From Burkholderia sp. Ax-1719 (GTDB lineage Bacteria > Pseudomonadota > Gammaproteobacteria > Burkholderiales > Burkholderiaceae), in NCBI RefSeq assembly GCF_011753055.1, contig NZ_VWWJ01000027.1:1-64000 (forward strand): a DNA stretch of 64,000 nucleotides. Direction: 5' to 3'. The notes beneath the pieces are model-generated. The model worked only from the letters and a program-made list of their open reading frames with translations. It searched no databases and was not told the origin of the DNA. This document shows, piece after piece, positions 43,379 to 52,981 of this stretch (position 1 is its first letter; each line of letters starts with the position of its first letter). Position numbers and translations under genes: made by a program.

Positions 43379-43393
43379 AGCGCTGCAATCGCA

Positions 43394-44461
43394 TTAGCGG
43401 GAAGCGGGCGCAGTCGATGCGCGCACAACCAGATGCGGCGGCGAAGCCACGCAGACTTTCGGCACGCGCTCGGGCTGCCCGCCTGATTTTCCCGCGCTCG
43501 CAATCAATTCCCGCAATAGCGCCACGCCGAGTTCCGCTGCCTCCACGGTCGGCACCGCCACCGTCGTCAGCGCGGGCCGCGATTCGCTTGCCAGCTGAAT
43601 ATCCGTGATGCCGACCACCGATAGCTGCCCGGGCACCTCGAAACCGAGATCGGCGGCGGCCTGCATTGCGCCCAGCGCAGGCAGATCGTTGGTCGTGAAT
43701 AGCGCGGTGAGATCGGGATGGCGCGTGAGCAGTTCGCGCGCCGCTGCGTACCCGCCTTGCGTGGTGTCGATTGCATGAATCACGGGCGCAGATGCAGGAT
43801 CAAGCCCCGCCGCTTCCATCGCGGTCACGAAGCCGTCGTAGCGGGCGGCATGAATGCCGTACGCCTTGCTGCCCACGATTGCGCCTATGCGCCGGTGCCC
43901 CAGATCAATCAGATGACGCGCAGCCAGTTCGCCCGCAAGATGAAAATCCACTGCCACGCACGGTAAGCCAGGCGGTTCCAGCGGCTTTTCCCACATGCAA
44001 AGCACCACGGGCGCACCGCGCAATTCGGTGAGACGCAGATCGTCGAAGTCGAGGTTGGCGTTCATCACCAGCACGCCCGCGGATAGCGTACCCGCGAGTT
44101 GTTCGAGATATGCGCGGCCTGTGTGCGGATCGCCATCGGTATTGCAGATGATGAGGAACTGCCCGCTGCTGCGCAGCGCATTTTCCACGGCAAGCGCGAA
44201 CTCGGGATAGAACGGATTGGCGATGCTCGCCACCATCAGCGCGATGGTGGGCGCACGCCCTTCCGCAAGCGCGCGTGCGGGTAAATGCGGACGATAGCCA
44301 AGCGCTGCGATGGCTTCGAGCACACGCTGGCGCGTCGCCTCGCCAACGCGGCCACGGTTGCGCAGCACGTTCGAGACCGTCGCGGGCGTGACGCCGGCGT
44401 GACGGGCGACTTCAGCAAGCGTGGGCGCTGACGAATGGGGGGATGTGGGCGTCGTGGGCAT
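43394..44461 (-). CDS. LacI-family transcriptional regulator
   Basis: The 355-residue repressor has an N-terminal HTH (LAEVARHAGVTPATVSNVLR, ~15-34), hinge region (GYRPHLPARALAEGR), and periplasmic-binding-protein-like effector domain (IALMVASIANPFYPEFALAVE). It faces the five-gene beta-galactosidase/ABC operon with a perfect 16-bp palindrome in the 243-bp intergenic region, and is the likely local repressor responding to a galactoside-derived sugar. Confidence 0.92.
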   Translation of the reverse strand: MPTTPTSPHSSAPTLAEVARHAGVTPATVSNVLRNRGRVGEATRQRVLEAIAALGYRPHLPARALAEGRAPTIALMVASIANPFYPEFALAVENALRSSGQFLIICNTDGDPHTGRAYLEQLAGTLSAGVLVMNANLDFDDLRLTELRGAPVVLCMWEKPLEPPGLPCVAVDFHLAGELAARHLIDLGHRRIGAIVGSKAYGIHAARYDGFVTAMEAAGLDPASAPVIHAIDTTQGGYAAARELLTRHPDLTALFTTNDLPALGAMQAAADLGFEVPGQLSVVGITDIQLASESRPALTTVAVPTVEAAELGVALLRELIASAGKSGGQPERVPKVCVASPPHLVVRASTAPASR

Positions 44462-44650
44462 CGCTTTTTACATCTCAATATTTGGGAATGCATTTCAACA
44501 TTTGCCTGATTGGCTCAGGCAGCGGCACCATTGGCCTCGCATTCCAGCGTTGCACTCGCCCACGAGGTAACGCAATTAATCCAACGAAATCGGAGACACC
44601 GCATCTGGCAACCAGCGATCGCGCCCACGATCGATTTTTTTAGGTTGCCT

Positions 44651-44666
44651 GATTAAGCGCTTAATC
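44651..44666. promoter_or_regulatory. LacI-type operator palindrome
   Basis: GATTAAGCGCTTAATC is a perfect 16-bp palindrome with the central CG typical of LacI/GalR operators, 38 bp before the first gene of the sugar operon. Binding there would block initiation. Confidence 0.65.
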
Positions 44667-44704
44667 GCTAGCGCTGCGCCGATTAGAACACGGAGACGGG
44701 ACGA

Positions 44705-45886
44705 ATGGCGAGCATTTCCTTGCGAGGCGTGCAGAAGGCCTACGGCGACAATGCGCCGGTAATACGCAATGTCGATCTGGAAATCGGCAAGAACGAATTC
44801 TGCGTATTTCTCGGGCCTTCGGGTTGCGGCAAATCCACCCTCTTACGTATGATCGCGGGCCTTGAAGACGTCACCGACGGTGACGTGTCGATTGGCGGAA
44901 AGCTGGTGAACGACGTCCCCGCCGCGCAGCGCGGCGTGGCGATGGTGTTCCAGAGCTACGCGTTGTTTCCGCATATGACGGTGTACGAGAACATGGCCTT
45001 TGGCCTGAAGCTCGCAAAAACGCCCAAGGCCGATATCGACCGCAAGGTGCGAGAAGCCGCGCGGATACTTCAGCTCGAAGCGCTGCTGGAGCGTCATCCC
45101 AAAGCCCTTTCCGGCGGACAGCGCCAGCGCGTCGCCATTGGCCGCGCGATCGTGCGCGAGCCGGGCGTGTTCCTGTTCGACGAACCGCTATCGAATCTCG
45201 ACGCTACCTTGCGCGGCCAGACTCGCATCGAAATCGCGCGCCTGCACAAGCAGTTCGCCGAAGCGAGCGTGGTCTATGTGACCCACGACCAGATCGAGGC
45301 AATGACGCTCGCCGACAAGATCGTGCTGCTGCATAGCGGTAAGGATACCGAAATGTACGGCAGTATCGCGCAAGTGGGCGCGCCGCTCGAACTCTATCAC
45401 CGGCCCGCGAGCCGCTTTGTGGCGGGATTCATCGGCTCGCCGCGCATGAATTTCCTGCCCGCGAAGGTCAATAGCGTCGATGCACAAGGCGTCAGCATCA
45501 CGCTCGACGGCAGCGGAGAAACCGTGCGCCTGCCGCTTCAAGCGGGCGCGCTGACGGCGGGTGCGCCGGTCACGTTTGGCGTGCGGCCCGAACATCTGGA
45601 ATTGATCGCATCGAGCAGCGGGAACGCCGCACGCCCCGGCGAATCGCTCACGCTCGCGCGTAAGGTCACGCTGGTGGAAGCGCTCGGCGAGCATAGCTAT
45701 GTGCATCTCGATCAGCCCGGCGGCACGGTGCTAATCGCCAAGGCGCCCGGCGATGCGCAGTTCTCTCACGGCGACACGGCCGAATTCCGCGCGCAGGCCG
45801 CGCAATGTCATCTGTTCGCGCAGGACGGCTTTGCACTCGCGCCGCTCGCCGCACAACCCCTTGAATCCGCCGCGCAACGCGCATAA
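44705..45886 (+). CDS. sugar ABC transporter ATP-binding protein (UgpC/MsmK type)
   Basis: The 393-residue ATPase has Walker A GPSGCGKST (37-45), Q loop VFQSYALFPHM, signature LSGGQRQR, Walker B VFLFDEPLSNLD and switch His VTHDQIEAMTLAD, with a C-terminal OB-fold regulatory region typical of the CUT1 carbohydrate importers. It starts with ATG after GGAGACGGG. It is first in an operon with GH42 beta-galactosidase, binding protein and two permeases; gaps of 20-60 bp and strong ribosome sites link them. Confidence 0.92.
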   Translation: MASISLRGVQKAYGDNAPVIRNVDLEIGKNEFCVFLGPSGCGKSTLLRMIAGLEDVTDGDVSIGGKLVNDVPAAQRGVAMVFQSYALFPHMTVYENMAFGLKLAKTPKADIDRKVREAARILQLEALLERHPKALSGGQRQRVAIGRAIVREPGVFLFDEPLSNLDATLRGQTRIEIARLHKQFAEASVVYVTHDQIEAMTLADKIVLLHSGKDTEMYGSIAQVGAPLELYHRPASRFVAGFIGSPRMNFLPAKVNSVDAQGVSITLDGSGETVRLPLQAGALTAGAPVTFGVRPEHLELIASSSGNAARPGESLTLARKVTLVEALGEHSYVHLDQPGGTVLIAKAPGDAQFSHGDTAEFRAQAAQCHLFAQDGFALAPLAAQPLESAAQRA

Positions 45887-45907
45887 ACCATCGACGAGGA
45901 CACAGGC

Positions 45908-47893
45908 ATGCGTCTTGGAGTCTGCTATTACCCGGAGCACTGGCCCGAAGCAATGTGGAAGGATGACGCCGCGCGCATGAAGGCGCTGGGCATCGAACAG
46001 GTCCGCATCGCCGAATTTGCGTGGAGCCGCATCGAACCGTCGCCCGGCGAATACGATTGGGGCTGGCTCGATCGCGCCATTGATACGCTTGGCGAGGCTG
46101 GACTCAAGGTGGTGATGTGCACGCCCACCGCCACGCCGCCGAAGTGGCTGATCGACCGCCATCCCGAGATTCTGCCGGTGGGCGCCGATGGCCGTGAGCG
46201 TGCATTCGGCTCGCGACGCCATTACGACTTCTCATCGCCCGCATGGTACGAAGCATCGCAGCGCATTTGCGAAGCGGTTGCACAACGCTATGGCCAGCAC
46301 CCCGCCGTCGCTTACTGGCAAACCGACAACGAATACGGCTGCCATAACACGGTAGTGAGTTATTCCGAGGCCGCAATCAAGCGCTTTCGCGGGTGGCTCG
46401 CGAAGCGCTATGGCAGCATCGGTGCGCTGAATACGGCGTGGGGCACGGTGTTCTGGAGTATGGAGTACCGCAGTTTCAGCGAAATCGACGCGCCTGTCGG
46501 CACCGTCACGGAAGCGCATCCTTCGCATCGGCTCGACTATCGCCGGTTCGCGTCAGACGAAGTGCAGCGCTATAACCAGATGCAGGTCGACATCATTCGC
46601 GCGCATTCGCCGGGCCGTCCTGTTGCGCACAACTTCATGCAGTTGTTCACGGAGTTCGATCACTACAAGGTCGCCGCGGATCTGGACGTCGCGACGTGGG
46701 ACAGCTATCCGCTAGGTGCGCTCGAAGAACAGTGGTACGCGCCGGATATCAAGGCGCGCTATCTGCGTACCGGCCACCCGGATTTCGCTTCGTTTAATCA
46801 CGATGTGTATCGCGGTATGTCGAAGCTGCCGTTCTGGGTCATGGAGCAGCAGCCGGGCCCTGTGAACTGGGCGCACTGGAATCCCGCGCCGCTGCCCGGC
46901 ATGGTGCGGCTGTGGAGTTGGGAAGCCTTCGCACATGGCGCGGGCTGCGTCTCGTACTTCCGCTGGCGTCAGGCGCCGTTCGCGCAGGAGCAGATGCACG
47001 CGGGTCTCAATACGCCCGACAACCGGCTCGATATCGGCGGCAGCGAAGCCGCGCGCGTGGCCGAGGAAATCCGCACCGTGCTGGCCGATCCGCAGGCCAA
47101 TGCGAATGCGCATGTCGACACCCGCGTTGCGCTGGTGTTCGATTACGAAGCAAAGTGGCTATTCGAAGTCCATCCGCAAGGCGCTGACTTCCACTATCCG
47201 CGCTTTGCCGTCGAATATTATTCGGCGCTGCGTTCGCTTGGTTTTGATGTCGATATCGTGCCCGCCGACGCGCCGCTCAACGGCTATCAACTTATCGTGG
47301 TGCCGCCCCTGCCGGTCGTGCCCGACGATTTCGCGCAACGTCTCGCACAATCGGGCGCGCAAGTTATCCTCGGGCCGCGCACCGGCTCCAAAACCGTGGA
47401 CCTGCAGATTCCTGCGAACCTGCCGCCGGGACCGCTGGCCGCGCTGCTGCCTTTGCGCGTGTGGCGGGTGGAATCGCTGCGGCCCAATATCACCGAAGCT
47501 GTGACCTTCGCCGCCGATACCTTGCCCGAGGGCCACGCGCGTCACTGGCGCGATCTGATCGATATCGATGCGGGCGCAACGGAAGTGCGCGCGAGCTTTA
47601 GCGACGGCCATCCCGCATGGCTCACGCACGGCAAGATTCATTACCTCGCCAGCCTGTTCGACGACGCGACCACTGCCGCGCTGTTCGCGCAGATTGCGAG
47701 CGCAGCCGGTCTCAATCCGACTCCGCTTGGCGACGCGCTGCGCGTGAGCCGTCGCGGCGGCCTCACCTGGGTATTCAACTACGGACCCGGCGCGCACCGC
47801 ATCGACGCGAATATTCCCGATTCAGCCATCGTGATCGGCCAGCGCGAGATCGAAGCGCAGGGTGTCACGGCTTACCGCACGCAGCACAAATAA
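45908..47893 (+). CDS. GH42 beta-galactosidase
   Basis: The 661-residue cytoplasmic enzyme has no signal peptide. The TIM barrel opens RLGVCYYPEHWPEAMWKDD; acid/base Glu142 lies in YWQTDNEYGC and nucleophile Glu313 in FWVMEQQPGPVNW, both diagnostic of GH42. Trimerisation domain and a C-terminal beta domain follow. GH42 enzymes release galactose from beta-galactosides such as galacto-oligosaccharides, galactan fragments or lactose. Being encoded inside an ABC sugar operon, it likely hydrolyses the imported oligosaccharide. Confidence 0.93.
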   Translation: MRLGVCYYPEHWPEAMWKDDAARMKALGIEQVRIAEFAWSRIEPSPGEYDWGWLDRAIDTLGEAGLKVVMCTPTATPPKWLIDRHPEILPVGADGRERAFGSRRHYDFSSPAWYEASQRICEAVAQRYGQHPAVAYWQTDNEYGCHNTVVSYSEAAIKRFRGWLAKRYGSIGALNTAWGTVFWSMEYRSFSEIDAPVGTVTEAHPSHRLDYRRFASDEVQRYNQMQVDIIRAHSPGRPVAHNFMQLFTEFDHYKVAADLDVATWDSYPLGALEEQWYAPDIKARYLRTGHPDFASFNHDVYRGMSKLPFWVMEQQPGPVNWAHWNPAPLPGMVRLWSWEAFAHGAGCVSYFRWRQAPFAQEQMHAGLNTPDNRLDIGGSEAARVAEEIRTVLADPQANANAHVDTRVALVFDYEAKWLFEVHPQGADFHYPRFAVEYYSALRSLGFDVDIVPADAPLNGYQLIVVPPLPVVPDDFAQRLAQSGAQVILGPRTGSKTVDLQIPANLPPGPLAALLPLRVWRVESLRPNITEAVTFAADTLPEGHARHWRDLIDIDAGATEVRASFSDGHPAWLTHGKIHYLASLFDDATTAALFAQIASAAGLNPTPLGDALRVSRRGGLTWVFNYGPGAHRIDANIPDSAIVIGQREIEAQGVTAYRTQHK

Positions 47894-47918
47894 CGACGTA
47901 AAACATAGGAGACAGGCC

Positions 47919-49172
47919 ATGACAATCCAACTTCGCACCCTGTTCGCCGCTGTCGCGCTTGCGACGGCCACGCTCACGGGCGCACTCGCAACCACGGCGC
48001 AGGCCGGCACACTGGAAGTGAATATCGCGTTCAAGGGCGCGAGCCAGCGCGCGGTGTGGACGCAGGTGATCGACCAGTTCAAGAAGACGCATCCGGGCAC
48101 GGACGTGAAGGTGTCTTTCGTCGATGAAGAAGCCTACAAGGTGCAATTGCCGAACTGGCTCACGACAGCCCCGCCCGATATCGTGAACTGGCATGACGGC
48201 GAGCGCATGGCCTATTACGCGCAGCGCGGCCTGTTCGAAGATCTGTCGCCCGAGTGGCAAAAGAACAACTGGGACAGCATGTATGCGTCGACGAAGGAAG
48301 CTTCGTCGTACAAGGGCAAGCAATATGCCGCGCCAACGGTGTATTACTCCTGGGGCATGTTCTATCGCAAGGACCTGTTCCAGAAGGTCGGCATTGCGAA
48401 CGAACCGAAAACCTGGAATGACTTCCTGGAAGACTGCAAAAAGCTCAAGACGGCTGGCATTGCGCCGATCGCCGTGGGCGGACGCGATGCGTGGACGCTT
48501 GCGGGCTGGTTCGATTATCTCGACCTGCGCCTGAACGGCAACAAATTCCATCAGCAGTTGATGGCTGGCGACGTGCCGTACACCGACCCTCGTGTGAAGA
48601 AGGTCTACACCACGTGGAAGCAATTGATCGACTCGGGCTATTTCATCGACAATGCGCTGTCCTACGATCTTGACGCCGCCCAGCCGTTCCTCTTCCAGGG
48701 CAAGGCCGCGATGATGCTGATGGGCACCTTTATCACGGGTGGTTTCAGCCCGACGGTGAAGCAGCAAATGGGCTACTTCCAGTTCCCGATCATCGATCCG
48801 AATGTGCCGACCGCCGAAGACGGTCCGGTCGAATCGCTGCATATTCCGGCCAAGGCGAAAAACAAGGCCGATGCACGTGCCTTCCTCGCGTTCACGCAGA
48901 CGCCGGATATTGGCGCGCAACTGGCCAAGGGGCTCGGTTCCTTGTCGGCCAACAGCAAGTCGCCGGAACCGGACGATCCGATTTCGAAGATCGGTTTCCA
49001 GATTCTCGCCAACACGAAGGGCGGTATCGCGCAGTTCTATGATCGCGACATGACCAAGGAAATGGCCGATGAAGGCATGAAGGGCATGCAGCAGTTCATC
49101 GCCGATCCGACCAAGATCGATTCGATCCTCGCGCAACTGGAAGAGACGCGTAAGCGCATTTACAAGAAGTAA
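47919..49172 (+). CDS. extracellular sugar-binding protein of the ABC importer
   Basis: The 417-residue protein has a signal peptide cleaved near AQAGTLEV, and a mature family-1 solute-binding fold (SBP_bac_1; KVSFVDEEAYKVQLPNWL, PAVYYSWGMFY-like region YAAPTVYYSWGMFYRKDLF). It captures the sugar in the periplasm for the two permeases. ATG 47919 follows AGGAG seven bases upstream; an earlier frame start at 47862 is inside the galactosidase end. Aromatic residues in WHDGERM and YYSWGM suit sugar stacking. Confidence 0.92.
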   Translation: MTIQLRTLFAAVALATATLTGALATTAQAGTLEVNIAFKGASQRAVWTQVIDQFKKTHPGTDVKVSFVDEEAYKVQLPNWLTTAPPDIVNWHDGERMAYYAQRGLFEDLSPEWQKNNWDSMYASTKEASSYKGKQYAAPTVYYSWGMFYRKDLFQKVGIANEPKTWNDFLEDCKKLKTAGIAPIAVGGRDAWTLAGWFDYLDLRLNGNKFHQQLMAGDVPYTDPRVKKVYTTWKQLIDSGYFIDNALSYDLDAAQPFLFQGKAAMMLMGTFITGGFSPTVKQQMGYFQFPIIDPNVPTAEDGPVESLHIPAKAKNKADARAFLAFTQTPDIGAQLAKGLGSLSANSKSPEPDDPISKIGFQILANTKGGIAQFYDRDMTKEMADEGMKGMQQFIADPTKIDSILAQLEETRKRIYKK

Positions 49173-49235
49173 ATGGCGGGCGGCGCGGCGCCCAATAGCG
49201 TCGCGCCGCCACGCGGATTGCTTTGGAGGTAAGCA

Positions 49236-50261
49236 GTGACGCCCTCAACGACTCATCCCTCAAGCGGCCGCGGTACAGCGCTCGCGACCCAGACCGTGGC
49301 GCACCGCGCAGACAGCGTGCCGGGCAATACGCCCGGCCCCGCCGGCGATGGCCGCACCCAGGCGCCGCGCGCCACGCAGCCGCACGGCAAACCGCGTCGG
49401 CGCGTCTCGCCCACCGCACGCCGCCAGCGCCGCGCCGCTGCGCTCTTTCTCGCGCCGGCTTGCATCATGGTGGCGATCTATGTGGTTTGGCCGATTCTCT
49501 CGACGATCCGCATATCGTTCTACAACTGGGACGGCATGAGCGAGCCGAGCTTTATCGGCCTGGCCAATTACGTGGAGCTGTTTCATGCCGCCACGTTTTA
49601 TACCGCGCTCAAGAACAACGTAATCTGGCTGCTGCTGTTTCTGCTTGCGCCGCCCATGGGTCTGGCGATTGCGCTGTATCTGAATCAGGCGGTAGCGGGC
49701 ATTCGTATTGTCAAATCGCTGTTTTTCGCGCCTTTCGTGCTTTCTGGCGTCGTGGTTGGATTGATTTATTCGTGGTTCTACGACCCGACCTTCGGCTTGC
49801 TTGCGGTGCTCATCGGCCACGGCATTCCGGTGCTGGGCGACCCCCATTACGCTACACCAGGCATCATTTTCGCCGCGCTGTGGCCGCAAACCGCCTACTG
49901 CATGATCCTGTATCTCACCGGCCTCACGACGCTCAATAGCGAACAGATCGAGGCCGCACGCATGGAAGGCGCAAAAGGCTGGACCCTGCTCTGGCACGTG
50001 ATCCTGCCGCAATTGCGACCCGTCACCTTCATGGCGGTGGTTGTGACGGTGATTGGCGCGCTGCGCAGCTTCGACCTGATTTCGGTCATGACGGGCGGCG
50101 GCCCGTTCGAAAGCTCAACCGTGCTTGCCTATTACATGTACGACCAGGCGATCAAGTACTACCGGCTTGGCTATTCGGCGGCAATTGCGGTCGTGCTGTT
50201 TGCGATCATGCTGCTGTATATCGTCTATCACCTGCGCCGTCTGCTGAAAAACGAGCACTGA
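49236..50261 (+). CDS. sugar ABC transporter permease 1 (MalF type)
   Basis: The 341-residue inner-membrane protein has a ~60-residue Pro/Arg-rich cytoplasmic tail before the first helix (AAALFLAPACIMVAIYVVWPI). Later helices and the EAA loop (EAARMEGAKGWTLLWHVILPQLRP) match MalF/UgpA-type permeases. The GTG start is preceded by the strong GGAGGT site. The long N-terminal tail is longer than usual; a later start near the first helix cannot be excluded. Confidence 0.9.
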   Translation: MTPSTTHPSSGRGTALATQTVAHRADSVPGNTPGPAGDGRTQAPRATQPHGKPRRRVSPTARRQRRAAALFLAPACIMVAIYVVWPILSTIRISFYNWDGMSEPSFIGLANYVELFHAATFYTALKNNVIWLLLFLLAPPMGLAIALYLNQAVAGIRIVKSLFFAPFVLSGVVVGLIYSWFYDPTFGLLAVLIGHGIPVLGDPHYATPGIIFAALWPQTAYCMILYLTGLTTLNSEQIEAARMEGAKGWTLLWHVILPQLRPVTFMAVVVTVIGALRSFDLISVMTGGGPFESSTVLAYYMYDQAIKYYRLGYSAAIAVVLFAIMLLYIVYHLRRLLKNEH

Positions 50262-50271
50262 GGTTATCGAT

Positions 50272-51123
50272 ATGTTTCCGATTCCCATCGACAAATGGAA
50301 GCCCGCGCCGCGGCGGCTCTACAAGCTCTCACTGCCCATCGCGCTGCTGATCTGGCTGCTGCCGATGATCGCCGTGATGGTGACATCGATACGCTCTACT
50401 GATGAACTGAGCGAAGGCAATTATTGGGGCTGGCCGAAGCATTTCGCGCTGATCGAGAACTATCGAGAAGCGCTGACGACTTCGCCGATGCTGCACTACT
50501 TCTGGAATAGCGTGCTGATCACGCTGCCCTCTGTTGCGTGCGCGATTGCGCTCGCGGCGATGGCGGGTTTCGCTCTGGCGATTTATCGCTTTCCGGGAAA
50601 TTCGGCGCTCTTTGCGGCTTTTGTTGCAGGGAATTTTGTGCCGATTCAGGTGCTGATGATTCCCGTGCGCGATCTCACGCTGAAGCTCGGACTGTATAAC
50701 TCAGTGGGTGGGCTGATTCTGTTTCACCTGTCGTTTCAGACGGGATTTTGTGCACTGTTTCTGCGCAACTTTATCAAGCAGTTGCCGTTCGAACTGGTGG
50801 AAGCAGCGCGTATCGAAGGCGCGAACGAGTGGACGGTTTTCTTTCGCATCATTCTGCCGTTGATCCGGCCGGCGTTGGCTGCACTCGCAATTCTCGTGTT
50901 CACGTTCGTGTGGAACGATTACTTCTGGGCACTATGTCTGACGCAAGGCGATGATGCCGCGCCGATTACCGTGGGCGTGGCTGCGCTTAAGGGGCAATGG
51001 ACGACGGCGTGGAATCTGGTATCGGCTGGGTCGATTCTGGCTGCGCTACCGTCGGTTGCGATGTTCTTTGCGATGCAGAAACACTTTGTCGCGGGGCTGA
51101 CGTTTGGGGCGACGAAGGGATGA
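50272..51123 (+). CDS. sugar ABC transporter permease 2 (MalG type)
   Basis: The 283-residue permease has six helices and an EAA loop VEAARIEGANEWTVFFRIILPLIRPALAA in the MalG/UgpE position. It pairs with the previous gene to form the channel driven by the UgpC-like ATPase. It begins 10 bp after permease 1 and closes the operon, followed by a hairpin at 51137-51165. Confidence 0.92.
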   Translation: MFPIPIDKWKPAPRRLYKLSLPIALLIWLLPMIAVMVTSIRSTDELSEGNYWGWPKHFALIENYREALTTSPMLHYFWNSVLITLPSVACAIALAAMAGFALAIYRFPGNSALFAAFVAGNFVPIQVLMIPVRDLTLKLGLYNSVGGLILFHLSFQTGFCALFLRNFIKQLPFELVEAARIEGANEWTVFFRIILPLIRPALAALAILVFTFVWNDYFWALCLTQGDDAAPITVGVAALKGQWTTAWNLVSAGSILAALPSVAMFFAMQKHFVAGLTFGATKG

Positions 51124-51136
51124 GGGGTGGTATTTT

Positions 51137-51165
51137 AGATCGCGCGGCGCTTAACCGCGCGATCT
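51137..51165. terminator. bidirectional hairpin between sugar operon and cdiB
   Basis: AGATCGCGCGG and CCGCGCGATCT form an 11-bp perfect stem with a 7-nt loop between the convergent permease and transporter genes. T-rich flanks on both strands are short. Confidence 0.6.
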
Positions 51166-51180
51166 TATGCGAGATCCGCG

Positions 51181-52908
51181 TTAGAACTGTCCGGTAATCT
51201 GGAACCCGATCGTCCATCGGGCGGTGGGAAAACTTTCAGGCTTGTAGATCGGCGTCCCTGCAAACAGGTCGTAGGAGACGCCAACATACTTTGTTGGCAC
51301 GGCGCCGCGAATACCAATCACGGCTCCCGCCAGTTGCGTCCCCGCCAGTAACACCGTGTTCGGCCCGAACACGCGCCCGTAGTCGATCCCCGCATACAAC
51401 GTCTGCCCCGTCTGAAGGACCGGCCATTGCAGTTCGTTGCGCCAGTAGAATCCGCGTTCGGCCGCGAGCATCGTTTCTCCGTCGAAGCCGCGCACGGTGT
51501 ACCGGCTGCCGATGGTCAGGTCGTCGATGTAGAAAAGCGTGTCGTTGGTGAACTGGCCGTGAAACGTCGTCACGTAACGGAACGCCTGATTTGCGATGGC
51601 GAATGGGATCGACAGGTTCGCGTCGAGAACGGCCATGTGGAAGCGGTACGTTGGGCCGTCGATATAGGGGTCTGGCGTTGCGCCAAGCCCGCCGATGCCC
51701 TGTCGGTAGGCGAGCGTGCCGTCGAACTGCGCAGCGCCGAAGTAATGCCGGTCGGTCGCGCCAAACTCCAGAAACGTGTTGTTGCGCGCCTGCGTCGGTA
51801 TCGTCGTATCGTCGATGAAACTGTCGCCGAAGCGCTTCGATAGCTGGACGTATCCGCCGAGCACGTCGTTCTTCCCGCGCGAGAGCACGCGCGCGATACG
51901 CAGCGCGGCCGTCTGTGAATTGCCGCTTGAGACGGCGGTATCGTTCACGAGCGCGATGTTCTGGTAGTAGGTGTTCGTGTTGCCCGACAGCGTCGCCGTC
52001 CAGTATCCAAACGGAATGGAGTACGAACCATTGAACCCGTGCGAACCGAGCGACTTGTTGCCGAACGATAAATCCTGATTCGCGCCGACCGTGAATACGT
52101 CGTTCAGGCCAAGCGGGTTATCAATGCCAAGGCTGATGTTACCTTGCCACTTGCCCGTCGACGACGTGCCCGAATTGTCGACCGACGCAACGAACGTCCA
52201 GGGCTTCGTGCGCCTGACCGATACAACGACATCGCTTTCGCCTGCGATATCGGTCGGCTCGATCTTCATGTCCACGTCCTGACTCGCGACGCGCTTCATC
52301 TGCTCCAGACCCTGCTCAAGATCGCGCATGTTCAGCAGGTCGCCGCCGCTGACCGGAAACGCGTTCTTCCATGTTCCCCACATGGAAGGGTCGGTCAGTC
52401 GGATCTGTCGCACGAGACCCGGCACGAGCGCGAACGACAGCGTGCCGTTCGTCAAATCCTGCTGCGGCACGAGTACGCGCGTGGTCACGTAACCGCGACT
52501 CAGCACGGCCTGCTGCAATGCCTTGCTCAGTATGTCGATGCCTTGCTTGCCGACGCATTGCCCCTTGTAGTGGTCGAGCCATTCGCGCGCGAAGGCGAAG
52601 GGATCGAGCGGCAGCGCGGACGCGCCTTTTGTGTGCGCCGCGGCCGGGAGCGTGTCAGGCACGTCGAGCGCGAAGCGGTCGATGCGAAAGCACGGCGTTT
52701 CGGTAGGCAGCGCAGGAAAGGCTTCGATCTTCGTCACGGTCGAACGCACGGCAGGCGCCGATACGGCGGCTTCGCGCTGCTGTGCGTCGCGCCGCTGCTG
52801 CTGGTTCTGTTCGGTTTCGATGCCGCCGAGGCTTTGTCCCTGGACGTTGGACGCGAGCGCGACCAAAGCCGTTAGCGGCAGCGCCGCCAGGCTCTTTCTG
52901 ATTTTCAT
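51181..52908 (-). CDS. cdiB: two-partner secretion outer-membrane transporter (ShlB/FhaC/CdiB family)
   Basis: The 575-residue protein has a signal peptide (cleavage near NVQGQS), a Gln-rich segment, and two POTRA-like domains (FRIDRFALDVP; GLVRQIRLTD, GDLLNMRDLEQGLEQMKRV). A 16-strand barrel follows, carrying the conserved VRGF (SRYTVRGFDGE) and LFAGTPIY motifs and ending with Phe. It exports and displays the large partner CdiA encoded upstream in the same locus. The order A-I-x-B is the Burkholderia arrangement, unlike E. coli BAI. No Shine-Dalgarno sequence is seen before ATG 52908; a GC-rich hairpin lies in the gap upstream. Confidence 0.92.
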   Translation of the reverse strand: MKIRKSLAALPLTALVALASNVQGQSLGGIETEQNQQQRRDAQQREAAVSAPAVRSTVTKIEAFPALPTETPCFRIDRFALDVPDTLPAAAHTKGASALPLDPFAFAREWLDHYKGQCVGKQGIDILSKALQQAVLSRGYVTTRVLVPQQDLTNGTLSFALVPGLVRQIRLTDPSMWGTWKNAFPVSGGDLLNMRDLEQGLEQMKRVASQDVDMKIEPTDIAGESDVVVSVRRTKPWTFVASVDNSGTSSTGKWQGNISLGIDNPLGLNDVFTVGANQDLSFGNKSLGSHGFNGSYSIPFGYWTATLSGNTNTYYQNIALVNDTAVSSGNSQTAALRIARVLSRGKNDVLGGYVQLSKRFGDSFIDDTTIPTQARNNTFLEFGATDRHYFGAAQFDGTLAYRQGIGGLGATPDPYIDGPTYRFHMAVLDANLSIPFAIANQAFRYVTTFHGQFTNDTLFYIDDLTIGSRYTVRGFDGETMLAAERGFYWRNELQWPVLQTGQTLYAGIDYGRVFGPNTVLLAGTQLAGAVIGIRGAVPTKYVGVSYDLFAGTPIYKPESFPTARWTIGFQITGQF

Positions 52909-52925
52909 AGGAGATGCGAGATAGA

Positions 52926-52957
52926 GCCGGACTCCGACAGGAGTCCGGCGTACTTTT
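52926..52957 (+). terminator. hairpin with U-tract oriented against the CDI operon
   Basis: GCCGGACTCC-GACA-GGAGTCCGGC has a 10-bp perfect stem followed by TACTTTTT on the + strand. On the minus strand, the coding strand of the locus, no T run follows. It lies between the DUF6572 gene and cdiB, so it may end antisense transcripts or shape cdiB translation. Confidence 0.6.
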
Positions 52958-52981
52958 TAAGCGTTTAGCGTCTGTAGATAT

